From: Punica granatum
Taxonomy: Eukaryota; Streptophyta; Magnoliopsida; Myrtales; Lythraceae
DNA length: 64,000 nucleotides
Reading direction: 5' to 3'
Assembly (NCBI RefSeq): GCF_007655135.1
Contig: NC_045134.1
Span: forward strand, 7,026,982 to 7,090,981
Shown here: one piece after another, positions 1-17,001 of the stretch
How the letters are laid out: each line of letters starts with the position of its first letter
Numbering within the stretch: position 1 is the stretch's first letter
Position numbers and translations under genes: made by a program
Notes under the pieces: model-generated
The model's database searches: none
What the model saw: only the letters and a program-made list of their open reading frames with translations
Told to the model about the DNA's origin: nothing

Positions 1-141
1 ATCACATCCGAGTCTGGCAATATCGAGAGTACTGTCTTCACTCGGGGAGTGGATATAGAGAAATTCCAGGCAAAATGTATGGAGATTCTTTTTATTTGTT
101 ATATGTTTGAGACCTAGCTTTCAGTTGTCTGTCTTTCGCAG

Positions 142-416
142 GTAATCGTTGCTGTGTTTGCAATCATGCTGTGGATTATTGGAACAGCGCCTACCACCCG
201 GCATCCACTATCATCTGTGCCGGACTTCAAGCAATCCTTCCTGGTAGGGCCGACACCTGCTTCTTCCGAAGAGTACATTCTGGTTCAGAATGATCCGGCT
301 CTTCCTACACAATTGTGCTCAAGATGCGGGAATTTCTGCGGCAGAAATACGCGGGAGAGCCTCTTATCCTATGTTAAGGGTGTAATCTTTACCAGATTCC
401 GGAGGACAATTGTCGA
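142..416 (+). CDS. Possible internal exon of an unidentified gene
   Basis: An open stretch runs from an acceptor-like site (TTTCGCAG, ending at 141) to a strong donor-like site (GTGAGT, starting at 417). Read from 142, the frame opens with a hydrophobic run (VIVAVFAIMLWII) and stays open for about 91 residues. Another frame is joined better to an upstream donor at 77 (exon 1-76), but it stops near 292. I could not tell which frame is real and recognise no family. The gene would extend beyond the left edge of the window. It may instead be a chance open frame. Confidence 0.22.
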
Positions 417-420
417 GTGA

Positions 421-3400
421 GTTAAATTGTTTTTCCTGATTATGCAGTCAATCTATTTGCGGGTAACCGTGTAAAGATCCATTTTTAGCTGCCTAGTCTT
501 TGATTATTTCTTTGTGCTTAGAGGCAGCTCCATGGTATAATTATCTCATGGAATGCTGCCCTCGCTGAATGGATTGGCATTCATCTGCAATTAGGATCTC
601 CCTGCAGTTTGGGTGCAGCTGTAAAATCCGAGTGTTGTCGACAACACTCGGAGACACGACCACACCGACTTGCACTGAACCCTATTGAAACTGAGATCAG
701 ATAAGTGCTTTCACTCCCGGTGAAATGAGATCGGCACAATTGCACCTCGATGCATGATCTTGGGTTTCGATGAGTTTGTAGATTGTAACCTGCGGAGAGA
801 ACTTTTAAAAGTGAAAGAATTATGACCATTTTCTATTGACTCGTCAAGGATATTTAGGGTGGGTGTCGGATGCGATCGATTGGGTCGACCTCTAGTTCGA
901 TCTCGCAATGATGATGGAGGCATTTTTCTGCCAGTCAATTGTCCGAACGTTTGCATGTTTAGGGTTAAGATAAGATATTAATACTGATTAGATACGATGG
1001 GAAAATTTATTGCTCATCACATGAATCAGCCCATGTTAGGTGGATCTCATCATATATTTTTGGCCATAGGTGGATCTCCCCATTAAAGGGGGAAAAAGAA
1101 AAATCTTATAGATAAATCCTTCTCAGAAACTACTAGAGTGAATCCAAGCATTGTTGGTATAGTTTTACTTTGTCACCTCAATTAATGAAACTAGATGAAC
1201 GGCCGTGCGTATACACAAGTTAGAATGATTGGACATATAGGAAAAAAAATCAATAAGCGCTATTGAAACGGATTTATAGGTAAAAATAATTTCGCCAGTA
1301 ACTAAGATTTGTGACCAACTCTTTACAAAAATAATAAAAGCTTTACTTTTAATGTACAATCTCATAGAACAGTCGATTCAATGAATGAACATTACTCATA
1401 CCTCCAAAATCGAGAATGTGCTCAACCGACGAACGACATAATTCTTCACATGATCGTGAAAAGTTTCTCCCACTTTCAAGTTAAAATTATAGTGCGAACC
1501 CGATGTGAAAGAATCCTACTCTCAACATAACAATATGAAAAAGTGGCTAGTGTCTCAAATAAAATATCAAGAACCATTTTACATTTTGGAAGACTCAATG
1601 TGGCAATTAAATAGATTAATAATAAATTTGTCTTTTTTATCTTCTAATGCAAATCATTTCGGTTTCGAAAATTGAGGTGGCCTCACAACATTACGCCACT
1701 TGTCACATTGCTATTAACGATCAAATGAAAGGTCATGGGAGGAGAACCCTCCTTGGTCCCGCGAGGTGCTTTTCTATATGTCATTTCGGCTTCTGATACC
1801 AATTCCAGATGATGTTAGGGAAGTACAATAGGACGAACAACCTAAAACTCGAAGAAGTCGATACCATGCTCTTTAGCGAGCTTCAACGCCACCCATCGGC
1901 AAATGCTCAACCACGAGCTCGGTGGACCATTAATACTACTGATTCCCTAGAATTATCTAGGAATGCATATGAGCACTCTATTTTCTGATGTGTAGGATCC
2001 TCATTAGAGGCAAGTACAGAGCATACTTAGGCCAGCTCCTGGTATAAAGAATTACTTGGAATTCCAAACACCTAGCCCAGAACGAGAGAATTTAGAAGAT
2101 CATATTGAGGAGAGTGTATTGAAAATTTTCTTGTTATTTCCGTGCCTGATTGATTGCAAAGCAGAGCTACCGTTATATAGGCCAAGCTCGAAAAAGAGAC
2201 AACAAGATATTTCGACTTGGCCGATAAGTGTGGCCGACACCTATGGCCTGTCATAATGACTGAGGCCGACCTTACATGACTCGTATTACAATGAAATTAA
2301 AGGCATGATATAATGGCCGACAATTATTGCAGCTTAATAATACAGTGACAACCTAATAAACCAAAACTTTAATAGTTTGTGGAGATAAAATATAATCTCC
2401 ATCATTTTCGAAATGGCTCATAAGACGGTGACATGTTGGAGCCAGAGTCGCTGTCAAAAGAATACCACCACGACTTTTTCCATGACCACTGTTCTTCAAG
2501 AATCACGTTTAGATCCTGTTTAGTCACTTTGCTCCACCAGTTTTCTTCAGACATTGTAAGTTGGGGTTAGTTTGCAGGATCACTTGGTCTCCAACTGGAG
2601 CTGGTGGTTGATTCATCGTGTCAGCTGGTGGATTCAAGTCCAGTAGCACGAAGGCTACTGGATCTGGGGAGTTTGGATCTCGGAAGTCTAACGGAGGGAT
2701 TGGGTTGTCCCTATTGTAGTCTTCAAGGGCCCATTGGATTATGGGCCTGGTCAGTAGGTAGTCTCCTAGATAGTTCTTGGACGATAGCAGGTGACCAGAT
2801 GACCTGGGGGATTACTTTATTCTTTTCACAGACCATCCTTTGAAATTCTCGATATCGATCGTCGAGATTATAGGATGTCTATGGTAAAAGTCCTCTAAAC
2901 CTCAGAGAAGTAGGTCCATTGGAAACCAGCATGTTCTCCCTGTGCTCGAGGTGGTCTTCCATATCTGGAAACCATACTCCATGGCTATTTGAACAAAACA
3001 ATGGTGTGTTTGAACAAAATTTGGGGTCGGCCAAGCCTGGACGGACCACGGGCTTTTTTGCGGCCACCACCTACATAAGGGATGCAATGCACCCCATCTC
3101 TTTCATTTTCTACGTTTTGCACTCACGGAAACTCAAAATTAAGATCTTTATTTTGACGCGTGTGCATGTTACCACCTAAACTACTCTAATTTATTGTTAC
3201 CTTTTAACATTTCATTATATTTATTATACATCTACAAGTTTTCATTTTAAAACTAATATTTATTTTTCTATTGTTTATTTGTTAAATACCTCCGATTAAT
3301 TTTATATCTCCACTCTTATTGTAGTTTGTACCTTTTTTCCTAATAATATTTATCCCTTGTTTATCATTTATTTATTATTTTATCTACAAAACTTATAATG

Positions 3401-3680
3401 CACAATTAATATTCATCACTTTTATTTTGATAATATTTTAAACTTTGATATACTTTTCTAATAATTAGAGTATTAGTATACCTTGCTATTTGTGATCTCA
3501 TTTACACTCAACATTAAAACTACTATGAGCAATTAATAACTTGTTTGATGCATTTACTATGCGAGTGATTAATTTTTTTTCAAGTGTGAAATCCTAAAAA
3601 ACTTTCGGGTTTTAGAGAAGGAGAGGAACAAGATCCGAAATGGAAAAAGGAGAAAAAAAATAAAAATAATTATTGGGATT
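421..3680. other. Gene-free stretch, probable degenerate transposon DNA
   Basis: No open frame here resembles a known protein. On the minus strand, 1788-1802 reads TTGGTATCAGAAGCC, close to the initiator-tRNA-Met primer-binding site of LTR retrotransposons. A TGTTAGGG terminus starts at 1813. This could be the edge of a decayed minus-strand LTR element occupying about 1813-2500, but no matching second LTR or polyprotein was found. Positions 2480-3180 are less AT-rich than the flanks and also lack recognisable genes. The assignment is weak. Confidence 0.3.
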
Positions 3681-3689
3681 TATAAGTAG

Positions 3690-4308
3690 TATCTAGATCA
3701 TGGAAACAAAAATTTGAGACATAAATTTTCATCTCATGTGGATAGAAACGAGAATTTGATACATATTTTTTTTGTCTCATTCCCCTTGAGACGGAATTTT
3801 CTGTTGTGTGTTTTGTCTCAAGGTACAGATGGAAAAGGAGATGGTATTGTCCGTCTCGCATAAGGGAAAGAGAGAAAATTCCGTCTCATCAAATTAAGAG
3901 ACGAAGTTTTCTATCTCCTGATCTGTCTAAAAAGATATAAAATTTTAAGTCTTGTTTTCCGTCTCAAAGTTGCAACGTATATTGACACGGAAGGACTCAT
4001 CTCACCGAGTAATAAGATAGACAAATCCGTCTCTCCATCCATTTTAAACTAGAGATGAGAAAGCAAATGGGTTTTTTCATCCTCAAGTGGGGTGAGGCGC
4101 AATTGAGACAAATACTTTCGTCTCTTCATAGTTTGAGACGGAAGCGGTTGTCCCCGTGTTCGTTTCACAATTTTAGACGAGTTATGAGATGAAAAATTTC
4201 CTCTATATAACTATGACAGAATTTTTCGTCTCAAATTCTATCTCAATTTGAGATGAAGACAATGCTTGTCTCGAATTTTCATCTATATTTGGCTACTTTC
4301 CTGCAGTG
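3690..4308. mobile_element. CACTA (En/Spm)-type transposon end with subterminal repeats
   Basis: Many short copies, in both orientations, of GAGACGGAA / TTCCGTCTC-like motifs fill about 600 bp, for example near 3790, 3850, 3880, 3960, 4035, 4120 and 4225. The block ends at 4308 with a sequence whose complement starts CACTGCAGGAAA, matching the CACTA-type terminal pattern CACTRCAAGAAA. Dense subterminal repeats next to a CACT terminus are the hallmark of this superfamily. No transposase and no second CACT end were seen, so this is probably a truncated or deletion-derived copy. A 3-bp target duplication could not be confirmed. Confidence 0.5.
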
Positions 4309-5139
4309 TCTCCCGCAACTGTAGAATCTTTCTCGAGGAATAAAACATGAGTTGAGAACTTTCATCTCTACTTGGGAATAAGGTCCCAAAAATTCCCGAA
4401 GTTTACTAACGTAAGGCCTCACCCAAGCTATCCACAATAATCCAACTTTCTGAAAAAGAAGACAAGACCATCTTCTTTTGCTCCTCTTGCATCATAGTTC
4501 CTCCACTCCCAAAGAAAATTTTACATTATTATTATCATTATTATTATTTGACTAATTTTTCGATTATAAAGGAGATTAGAAACGTAATAAAATTATTATC
4601 TAAATATAAAATTCGTTAAGTATGGGCCACGGCCAGCCATTAATGTTTATGTAGCTCCACCTAGAAGTACGTGCCGTTCAATCAATCTTTGATCCATTTG
4701 GAAAGTTTATCTCCTCTTGTCCTCATTGCAGGTCCCCATTTTTTTTGTTTTGAAGTTTCCTAGTTGTGTTTTTGTAATATTTTCATGTTTGACACTCACG
4801 TAACGAGATTATTAAAAATCATTTCATTATCTTAATTATCTTCAATGAGCCTATTTCATCAGATCATATCAGAGGACCTAAAAAAGCATTTAATCAAATG
4901 GCAGAGTACGGATGAATTTGTGCTAATCCCTTTAATAATTTTCATAATTATCTTAATTATATCAATTTAATTAATTTATCCTCACCTCATTATTAAGAGA
5001 TAAAATCATTTATTATCTTTTTAGTTATCACATGATTAAATTGGAAAAATTTTGCTTTTTGAAAATGCCACAATCGGTAAGATATCTTATTAACGAGACG
5101 AGTTTTCATATTTACTGCCAAAGATTAACTTCCTTTTAT

Positions 5140-5297
5140 AGATTGTTCCCCTCAAATAAGATTTCAAGTTCAAGTCTTGTGAATGAAGAAAGTTAACACT
5201 GCGAGAGCTTTATCTCTTAATGAATTGATTCGGCTCGATTGGATTAATCGGGAATCCATTGGGCTTCCGAATACCGAAGTTTATACAAAAAAAAAAA
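5140..5297 (+). mobile_element. SINE-like retroposon with A-tail
   Basis: A short stretch contains a tRNA B-box-like sequence (GTTCAAGTC around 5170) and ends in an uninterrupted A run (about 5287-5297). The pre-tail segment (GGCTTCCGAATACCG) resembles a segment near 44800-44830, also followed by an A run, which suggests a dispersed family. The A-box and target duplication are unclear, so the 5' boundary is approximate. Confidence 0.4.
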
Positions 5298-6229
5298 GGG
5301 CTGATCTAATGATTGTAGGAAGTCGATTTAGTATTTTAAAAGGATAAGTGAAGCACCTATTACTTACCACTTATAGTGATGTACCACCTTGGTGCAGTGA
5401 TATCTAATTACAATATATATATAAATAGACCGTGTTTACCGATGACACAATAAACAGTCATTATTAGAACATATATCTTTTCGCTATTCAATTATTATCA
5501 ATAAGGTCTCAAAGAAAATTGTAACATCTAGTTGTTCCTCTCTTTTCGGCTAAATTAGTTGCTACATAAGATCGTCGGCCATTCAACTCTCCAAATTCCA
5601 AGGTTTCTTACGTTGGTTTTCATCCGCTCACAATTCACATTAATTCCTCGTGTAGGGAGAGAACTATTGACATTCCCGTCCGTGAAGTGGCGCGCAACAA
5701 GTTCGCCTCCTCCGAACATACGGCGCAATCGAGCTCTAAGATGCCGAGTGCTGCTCCAAGATGCATTATAAGTAGGAGACTCAGAAAATGAATCAATCAA
5801 TCACAAATTAGAAATGATCAAGAGGGACCATAAATTCAAATTAAGTCGTTAATCTTGTATTTGGTTATCGAGTTGGATTAATTTGATTTTGCACAATGAT
5901 TGTAAATATTGATAAATATATTGATATAATATATATATATATATATGAAAATAGATAAAAATTTATTATTAAAAATTGATATGTGAAAGTAAATGTGAAA
6001 TTTTTTATTAAAAAATTCATTATAAAAATGATTGGAAAAAATATTTAAGGTAATTTATTATTAAATTACAAAAAAGATAAAAATAATAATTATTATATTA
6101 TTAAATTTGATAAAAATATAATTAAATTGAGTAAAATTACCATATTAAAACCAAACAAAGCGAGCAGTCAGCTTTCTCCATAAATAAATCCAGAAGAACG
6201 CTCTAGGACACGTCCATGCATGATTGATC
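5298..6229. other. AT-rich intergenic DNA upstream of the aminotransferase gene
   Basis: Nothing coding was recognised. The segment contains an (AT)n run near 5930-5946 and long A/T-rich tracts to about 6150. Composition changes sharply to GC-rich at about 6190, where the promoter region of the next gene begins. Confidence 0.6.
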
Positions 6230-6232
6230 TGC

Positions 6233-6269
6233 CACGTGGGACGGGCCCACATGATCGTCCGACGTCAGC
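6233..6269. promoter_or_regulatory. G-box (CACGTG) and GACGTC bZIP-type sites
   Basis: CACGTG lies at 6233-6238 within GCCACGTGGG, a strong G-box/ABRE-like context. A palindromic GACGTC follows at 6261-6266 (TGACGTC on the other strand). Both are ACGT-core sites for plant bZIP factors. They lie about 60-100 bp upstream of the TATA box of the aminotransferase gene, so stress or abscisic-acid control is plausible but inferred. Confidence 0.5.
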
Positions 6270-6329
6270 AATCACCCGATTCCATCCCCCGCCTCGTAAA
6301 GGAGACGAATCCCGAGGTCCACACCGCAC

Positions 6330-6336
6330 TATAAAA
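6330..6336 (+). promoter_or_regulatory. TATA box of the aminotransferase gene
   Basis: TATAAAA lies 83 bp before the ATG at 6419 in GC-rich surroundings (CACTATAAAAGGCC). This spacing leaves a short leader of about 50 bp. Confidence 0.7.
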
Positions 6337-6418
6337 GGCCCAACCCGCCATTCCCGCTCAATTCCGTCCGGTCAAAGTTCAACAGTTCGGCAAACAGAGA
6401 CGTGATCTAAAAGAGTAA

Positions 6419-10405
<3,987 letters not shown>

Positions 10406-11080
10406 GAGGTTCACCTTGTCTATGCACTTGTAGCATCTGGTTTCAGGTCATTTGTTTTGTAATAATTACCACCTCAGCGTGGACAGAGGTCTGACATAAA
10501 TGTTTTATTTAAGGAAATCGGAAACAAATTTCTATTGGCATCAAATCATTCGAACGAGAAGGTTTGGTTTCTACTGTAAGGATGCCCTTGGGAAACTCAA
10601 TCCCCAAGGACCATCTCCTCTATGACCTCACACTGTTGGCAATCTAAAGGCCCTGTTATTTGGTAAAACGAGTGGTATCCGGATTACTCACCGAAGGTCA
10701 TGATGGCAATGTTGGTGAAGTCCGCTACTCTGCAACCCCATTGTCTTAATCCAGAGCCTAAACTTTTGGGGGTGCAAATTGCCAAAATTCAAACTTCTAA
10801 GGACCACATTGTGAACTCCGACTATACCTTTGTGGAATATTGCAATAATTACGGGCAAAAAGAAAAGGAAACATACAAAAACTCTCGACATGCTCAACAA
10901 TTGGGCATGTATTCTTGTTCCGGAATAAATTATCAGACTCCAAAGAATGCAAGGCTGCATAGAACACTGTTGTTTTTAAGGAATGCTATAAGGTTTCACA
11001 CCAGACATATCTATATGTATTTACTAAGCCGCTAGGTAGGATCCGATCGATATCAGAGCAGGGGAAGGTGAAACCTCTCT
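10406..11080. other. Convergent intergenic region with two 3' UTRs
   Basis: Only 675 bp separate the stop codons of the plus-strand aminotransferase and the minus-strand MYB3R gene, so both 3' UTRs and polyadenylation sites must lie here and may overlap. A-rich candidate signals occur near 10460-10510. No additional gene was recognised; the short open frames on both strands have no family resemblance. Confidence 0.7.
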
Positions 11081-14000
11081 TCATCTGCAACCTTTTAGCA
11101 GATAGGATGATGGACTCGAGAAGCTCATCATGGCAGTTGACGATTTCCCCTTCTCTTTCGATTTCCCTGGAGTTCCGCATTCACTGAAGTCGAGGGTGCG
11201 TCTCTCAATCTGCATAAGATTTTCGCAACTTATTAATCCGATAAATAGAATAAGTCAACAGTAAATCTTGGAGGTTCCTTCACCGGAATCCACTAATTTG
11301 AGTCTTACGCATGCAGTATCGTTAAAGAGTATGAATCTGAAGCTTCTTCTTGAAGTTCATCTCTATAATATGCAAATGTATCCTTCGCTCAGAGTTTTAG
11401 AAAACTCTCTATACAATTTCTTCAAGTAAGATATGAATCATGGCTATGAGATACGAAAGGCCCTCTTGAGACCAATTTTCGACATTTTGTTACCCAAACA
11501 TATCCATTACTGTCACTATTAGATAAAAATACTATAATTTCTGGTGTATATCAATATGTGACACTATAGGAAGACAAAGAACCAAAATTCCTGATGAGAT
11601 AGATGAGTATAACATACCAAAACATTTGAAGCCATATTGGAACTGGTCTCAGTCGGCTGGTCAGCATTTTGATTTTCCTGATCGGGATTCCCAACATCTA
11701 TGCTCTTCTGTTTTGGAGTATCATTGCCCAAGACCTCCTCAGCATTGGCAAAGACAGAAGCACTGTGCTCGCTCACATGTTTCATCAGCCCAAGAGCATC
11801 ATAACTTCTGTCTCCGGGGCTCATGAAGTAGCCAATGTCCTGAAAGGAAGCATAAACCTCAGTACCAACTTTATGAGGTTTAAATGATAATACTATTGTG
11901 AAGGACATGAAATACCTCGATAGTTATTTCAGTCTCGATCCGTGGACCCGGCAAAAAGGAGTTCATAAACCAAGGTGACTTCCATGCAGAAGGGGATTCA
12001 ATGCTTCTTCTAAATGGAGTTCCCCCGAATCTGTATAACAGAACCATCCCAGTTAAACTTAAGGCAGCATTTCATTATAATGACAACGATCACAAGTCAA
12101 GTTGAAAACAGGAAAATGAATCAGAACCAACACCACATATCCAAGAAGACAATAGGTATCGGAACAGGATGATTCAGTCCATTGTCTTTTGCTTCCACAA
12201 TAAAACGCATAACTATTGAGCAATAATGGCGTTGCATGTCAGGTGAAACACCATATATATAGCGAAAACAAAAGTTACCAGTATCTTACATGCTCAAGCT
12301 TTCATTTGAAGAATTATTGACCACAACCTGCAGAGGAGTCGATGTATGAAGACATAGCTTAGATGTGGATGTGACCTTCTGACTGCTTCCACTAGTTTTC
12401 AAAACGGGAGGAGAGGTGATTGGTAGGCATGAATTCCCAGAAGAGGAATCTATAGGTTCCAAACAAGTTGGCGTGACCTCATAGCATGGCTTTCTGGGAC
12501 ATCCAGCAGTTGGTGCAGATGCTTTATCAGTTTTCTGACTAGTTGGATCAGGGGAAAACAACAACAGATCATTCAGATCACGTTCACTGAGAACCTCAGG
12601 CAGTTGCATCTGTAAAGGATAGGCAATCAAGAGTCAGATAACAGCAAAGAGAGATCTAGAAGCTGAGAAATGAAGAGTCAATCTTCAATGTTTAAGCAAA
12701 TCTATCTATGTTCCCCATAGATGATTTAGCTAGCTATAAGAGAATCGATGCATGCCCTTGAAAATATGATGCTGGCAAATTAGAGCAGCAACTCACAGGT
12801 TTGGGAGAGGCATCAGCTTCAGCTTTGTGCTTGCACTCAGAAAGGGGATCAACAACCTGTTGTTTCTCGTCCTCAAAAGTGCTTCTTTCATTATCTTTTA
12901 TCTGATCACATTCCCCGGAAATTGCAGTTTGATCCCCTTTGTTCTCACTCATTTGAACATCAATGCCCAAATTTTCTTTGTCATCATCGTTCAAGAATCC
13001 TGAGTTCATCTTTTGGCTGGATGAGGGAGATGATGGGCATGCCTTTTCTGTGGTCTTCTCATCAAATATGACATCCAAACGTGAAAATTCTCTGCTCAAG
13101 TTTGCTGTAATCTCAGTTTCCAGTTTTTTGTCAATCCTTCTATCTGACAGTGGAGACAAGAGATCACGATGACGTTTCCTCAATATGGATGGCGTATTTG
13201 TGAAAGTTTTAGCAGCACTTTTCAGCACAGCATCCGGGCTACTGTCGCGAGTTGGAGAATCCCACAACCTAAATGGAGAGATGCAGTTCATAGAAGACAT
13301 CATCAACTGACGAATTCCCAGTGGACTATAATCCATCTGCATATCATTACTTGACTGTACAAGGTCACAGCTGAGGAAAGGAATATCCAAGCTAGGGAAT
13401 CGAGGAGGCTCATAGCAAAGGGACCCGGGCTCTTCTTTCTCTGTCTTTATATTACTATCCTCTTTCAAAGTTTGTGGGGCATTTGATGTAGAGCCAAAAG
13501 TATCGACAGGAACCAATTTTGACTGATCCTTCGGCAGATCTAACAGCTCTGCACTTCCAAGCTCAGTAGCATCATCACAAGGAGAATTTGCAGAGTTATT
13601 TGTATAGATAAAGCCATCATGTGGCACGAAATCTTCTTGTGCAGCACCAGGTACATCCGGTAACTGGTTATGTTTTTTATCAAAATTTATATTCCCATCA
13701 TCATTAGATAAGGGGGGAACAGGTTTGAAAGATTGCCCGCTTGAAGTAACCCAAAGATCTGATCTTGGACAGTCATATTGCTGTGATAAAGCTCTAGAAT
13801 CTACTGATATCTGACTATCCAATGCTTGGTTTGATGATATATCTGGACGTCCACAACCAGAGCTATCTGATCCTTTAGGGTTGGACCCAAAACACCCGTC
13901 ACCTACTGCTTCTGAGAATAAAATCCTGCAACATTCTTCATCAGATGTCAAAATATGATGTAGCTGGTCTGAATCAATACCCAGAGCTCCAAGTGAAGAA

Positions 14001-16526
14001 GCGACCATATGACTCGTAGAAGGTTGAAATGCAGCATTAAGCCTATCATGATCTCCATCTGCACCAAGACTCTGAGATTGAAATGCTGACGATTCTCGAC
14101 CTAATTCCAGTAAAGAAATGTTGGGCAGATTGTCCGAATTAAATTGGTAAGTTTGATCTGCGCAAGTTTCAATTCCTTGGGGAAATTGTATGTGCAGATC
14201 AGAAGAGTGAGCTGTTTCAGGGCATATATCTGGGATGGAAAGAGTCACGTCTTCTATCGAATAATATCTACCGGAAGAGGATGCAGGACTGGAGTTTGGC
14301 TCATTTCCTAAAGCAGGCTCTTCCAAATACTGGAGGTCTTCTCTCCCATGCAAAACCATGTCAGATGCAGATTGAGAACAGACAACCATAGTCGAACCTT
14401 GACTGCACTCTGAGATTTCTTCAGCTTCTGTTGCACCCTTTGGAGCAGTGTCATCACCACTGCTTTGCATCCTTGACGAGGAAGGGGCAAGCTGGTTTTG
14501 ATATCCAGCAGGATGTGGCAAAGCCGGGAATTGTGAAAGTAAACCTGATGCAATGTATGAATCCAGTTTCTTCTTCACAGAACTGTTCCAATGGTTTTTT
14601 ATGGCATTGTCCGTCCTGTGAAAACAACAACATATATCAAATTTTGGCATAGAACGAAACTGCACAAGTGAAAACAGCCAAAGCAATACAAAAGGACAAC
14701 CTTCCAGGCAGGAATTTGGTTAGCTCGGCCCATCTGTTGCCATATATTTGATGAGCACGGATCAAGGCCAACTCCTCTTCCTGAGTCCATGCCTCCTTAT
14801 TTATGGCAGGATTGAGATGATTATGCCACCTAAAAGTAGTTTAGTGTAACTCAGCACAAACTACTCCATGTATGCAAGATTTGATTCTGAAAAATATATA
14901 CTGCATCCTAAGCATCAATAAATTTTTTAATACCTTTCTCTACATTGCTTTCCAATTCGTCCAGGTAAATGCTGTGCAATGGTAGACCATTTTTTTGGCC
15001 CGTACTTGTTGACCAATTCAATGATTATACTATCCTCCTGTTTCAGATAATTCAAGTAAGAATTCATACAGTGAAACATATGACATGCTAACCATCGATA
15101 GAGTATAATATTAGCTTGTTTGTTATCACCTCTTTAGACCATGGACCTTTCACCAGTTCAGGATTCAAGACCTTTTGCCACCTATGTAGGCATTGCACGT
15201 CAGTCCGATCCTTGAAACATTCAGCTGCAAGAACAATGTCCCCAATAAAAAACAAGCATGATAATACTAAATTGTGGAATTTCATCATTAGATTCTAGTA
15301 AGAAAAACAAATTACTCATTCAGTAGCAAATATACTGGAAATCTGAAAGTGAGCCTAAAGCAAGGCATGTTGGACCATGGGTAAACAAAAGCAAAATAAC
15401 AGACACAATTCTAACAATGTAACCATCAGAAGAGATGCACAGTGGATCATCACAATTATAATTTCCAACAGATGAGCTACGGCTCTTGCTGAAGAGATTC
15501 AATCGATAAAAAGTAATGCTCAAGCACTTGCCTGTCAAAGGAACTAAGCATATTTACAAGGAATGCCCAACATGCCAGAACATATGATAGAACAGGTGTT
15601 GCTAGAAACAAGAATATGTATCAGAATGCATACCTATTTTTTTCCAGTTCTTCCCTTTGAAACGCTCAACTGCCTTCCGCAAAATTTCATCCTGACCATG
15701 CATTATGCCAACAAGTGAAGATTACAGAAAAATTAGAATTAGTTAAAGCCAAAGCCAAAAGAATCTGTTATATTAACATTCAGCGAGCAAACTAATAACT
15801 AAATATAATTCAGGGGGAAACTGTAAGAAGAAACATTTGCACTTATGTTGAAGCTCGTTTAGACAAAGAATAAGAGATAACTGTTTGAGGAAATGGAAAG
15901 TGCATTTTTCAATATTATTGACAAAAAATTGGGTATTCTAAAAAAAGCAAAACTAGTGTTCAATTTTTTGTCTGTTTTACAGGCCCAAACTTTTTCAAAG
16001 GTCATGGACAAAAACATGGCACGTGATTACAAGGTTAAAGTTACAAAATTATTGACTTTCATCCAACAGTTGAAATACATTCTCATACTATTAAAGAATT
16101 TACTGGAAATACATGTCTTTTGCATCCACAACCAGATAACCAAATAAGTATTTTAAACCTGAAAATGGCAACTCACCTCTTCTGCTGTCCACTGCCCCTT
16201 TGTCGAACGCCTTGTAGGGCCACTAGTCCTCCTGCAAAGACTTGCGCCATGAAACACATAAATAAACTGCTACTTCAATCGTTATTTATAAGAATGGCAA
16301 TCAATCTACTACTAGCTGAAGAATCGAGCTGAGCTCCCCCCATGATCAAGCATGGTGCTCCAATAGCACACAATGAATGACTTAATAGCTACACCAGTTG
16401 GAAGAGAGTGGAGAAATCTACTTAACAAATAACATGATTTCAGAAGCAATACCCATGCAGAGGACGTGGTTTCTGACTCACGCCGATGAACCCATCTGAA
16501 GGAGTGGATGCACTTTCACTCTCCAT
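11081..16526 (-). CDS. MYB3R1: Three-repeat MYB transcription factor (MYB3R, activator-type)
   Basis: R1R2R3-MYB proteins bind MSA elements (AACGG core) and control G2/M genes such as cyclin B. Coding exons, 5' to 3' on the minus strand: 16526-16453, 16231-16177, 15691-15634, 15224-15130, 15037-14934, 14829-14701, 14615-12797, 12609-12290, 12030-11916, 11839-11618 and 11209-11081. The joined product is 1039 residues. Repeats R1-R3 occupy about residues 36-188: R1 opens TKGQWTAEED, R2 KGPWSKEED, R3 NKEAWTQEEE; R3 ends in LPGRTDNAIKNHWNSSVKKK. The long seventh exon carries the conserved RKRHRDLLSPLSDRR block. Later exons carry FGGTPFRRSIESPSAW, DIGYFMSPGDRSYDALGLM and the C-terminal FSSPSSYLLKGCR, all typical of long MYB3R1/MYB3R4-type members with CDK-type S/T-P sites. 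The symbol marks subfamily; MYB3R4 is also possible. Reading through the donor after 11618 gives a false C-terminus, so the 11209-11081 exon is important. Confidence 0.93.
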
Positions 16527-16599
16527 TGTTCTTCAATAAGCGTGAAGTAACGCATACCCCAATACCAATCATTATAATTTTCCTACAAGATGGTTAGGC

Positions 16600-17001
16600 C
16601 TGCATACATCACGCAATAAATCTAAAACACGTGAGCATAAAGGGATGAAATTTGACGATAACTACCTATAAGAGAGGCACCCAGTTTCCCGAATATCAAA
16701 ATCAAATGGGAGACCACCCAATTTCCCAACTTCCCCTCAGTACCCAAATGGATTTTGGAGCTGTTGTATCGGGAAACACAACAATTCAAGCAAGTCATGT
16801 AAATCCCTAGTCAAATCACAGGAAGGGCGATCAACTTTAAGCATATTTTAAGCTGCCCACCGACAGCCTGATGATCCAAATTCGACAGACATCCAACAAA
16901 CACAAGAGAAGTCAATTCCTCGGCAAATTCAATCCAATCTACACCCGACTTTAAATCGAAGATTTCAGCACTTCAGACTCGACCTAGGAATGAGAACTTA
17001 C
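16600..17001 (-). other. Probable 5' UTR intron of the MYB3R gene
   Basis: On the minus strand a good donor (GTAAGTTCTC, starting 17001) and an acceptor (TATGCAG, ending 16600) flank a stretch with no reading frame, upstream of the ATG at 16526. A leader exon would therefore lie at about 17002-17150 and a second at 16599-16527. This is inferred from splice signals only; an alternative acceptor lies nearer the ATG. Confidence 0.5.

Noticed and set aside
1788..1820. Primer-binding-site-like TTGGTATCAGAAGCC next to a TG terminus, as in an LTR retrotransposon
   Set aside because: No second LTR, polypurine tract or polyprotein was found, so it is not listed as a full element, only mentioned in the region note.
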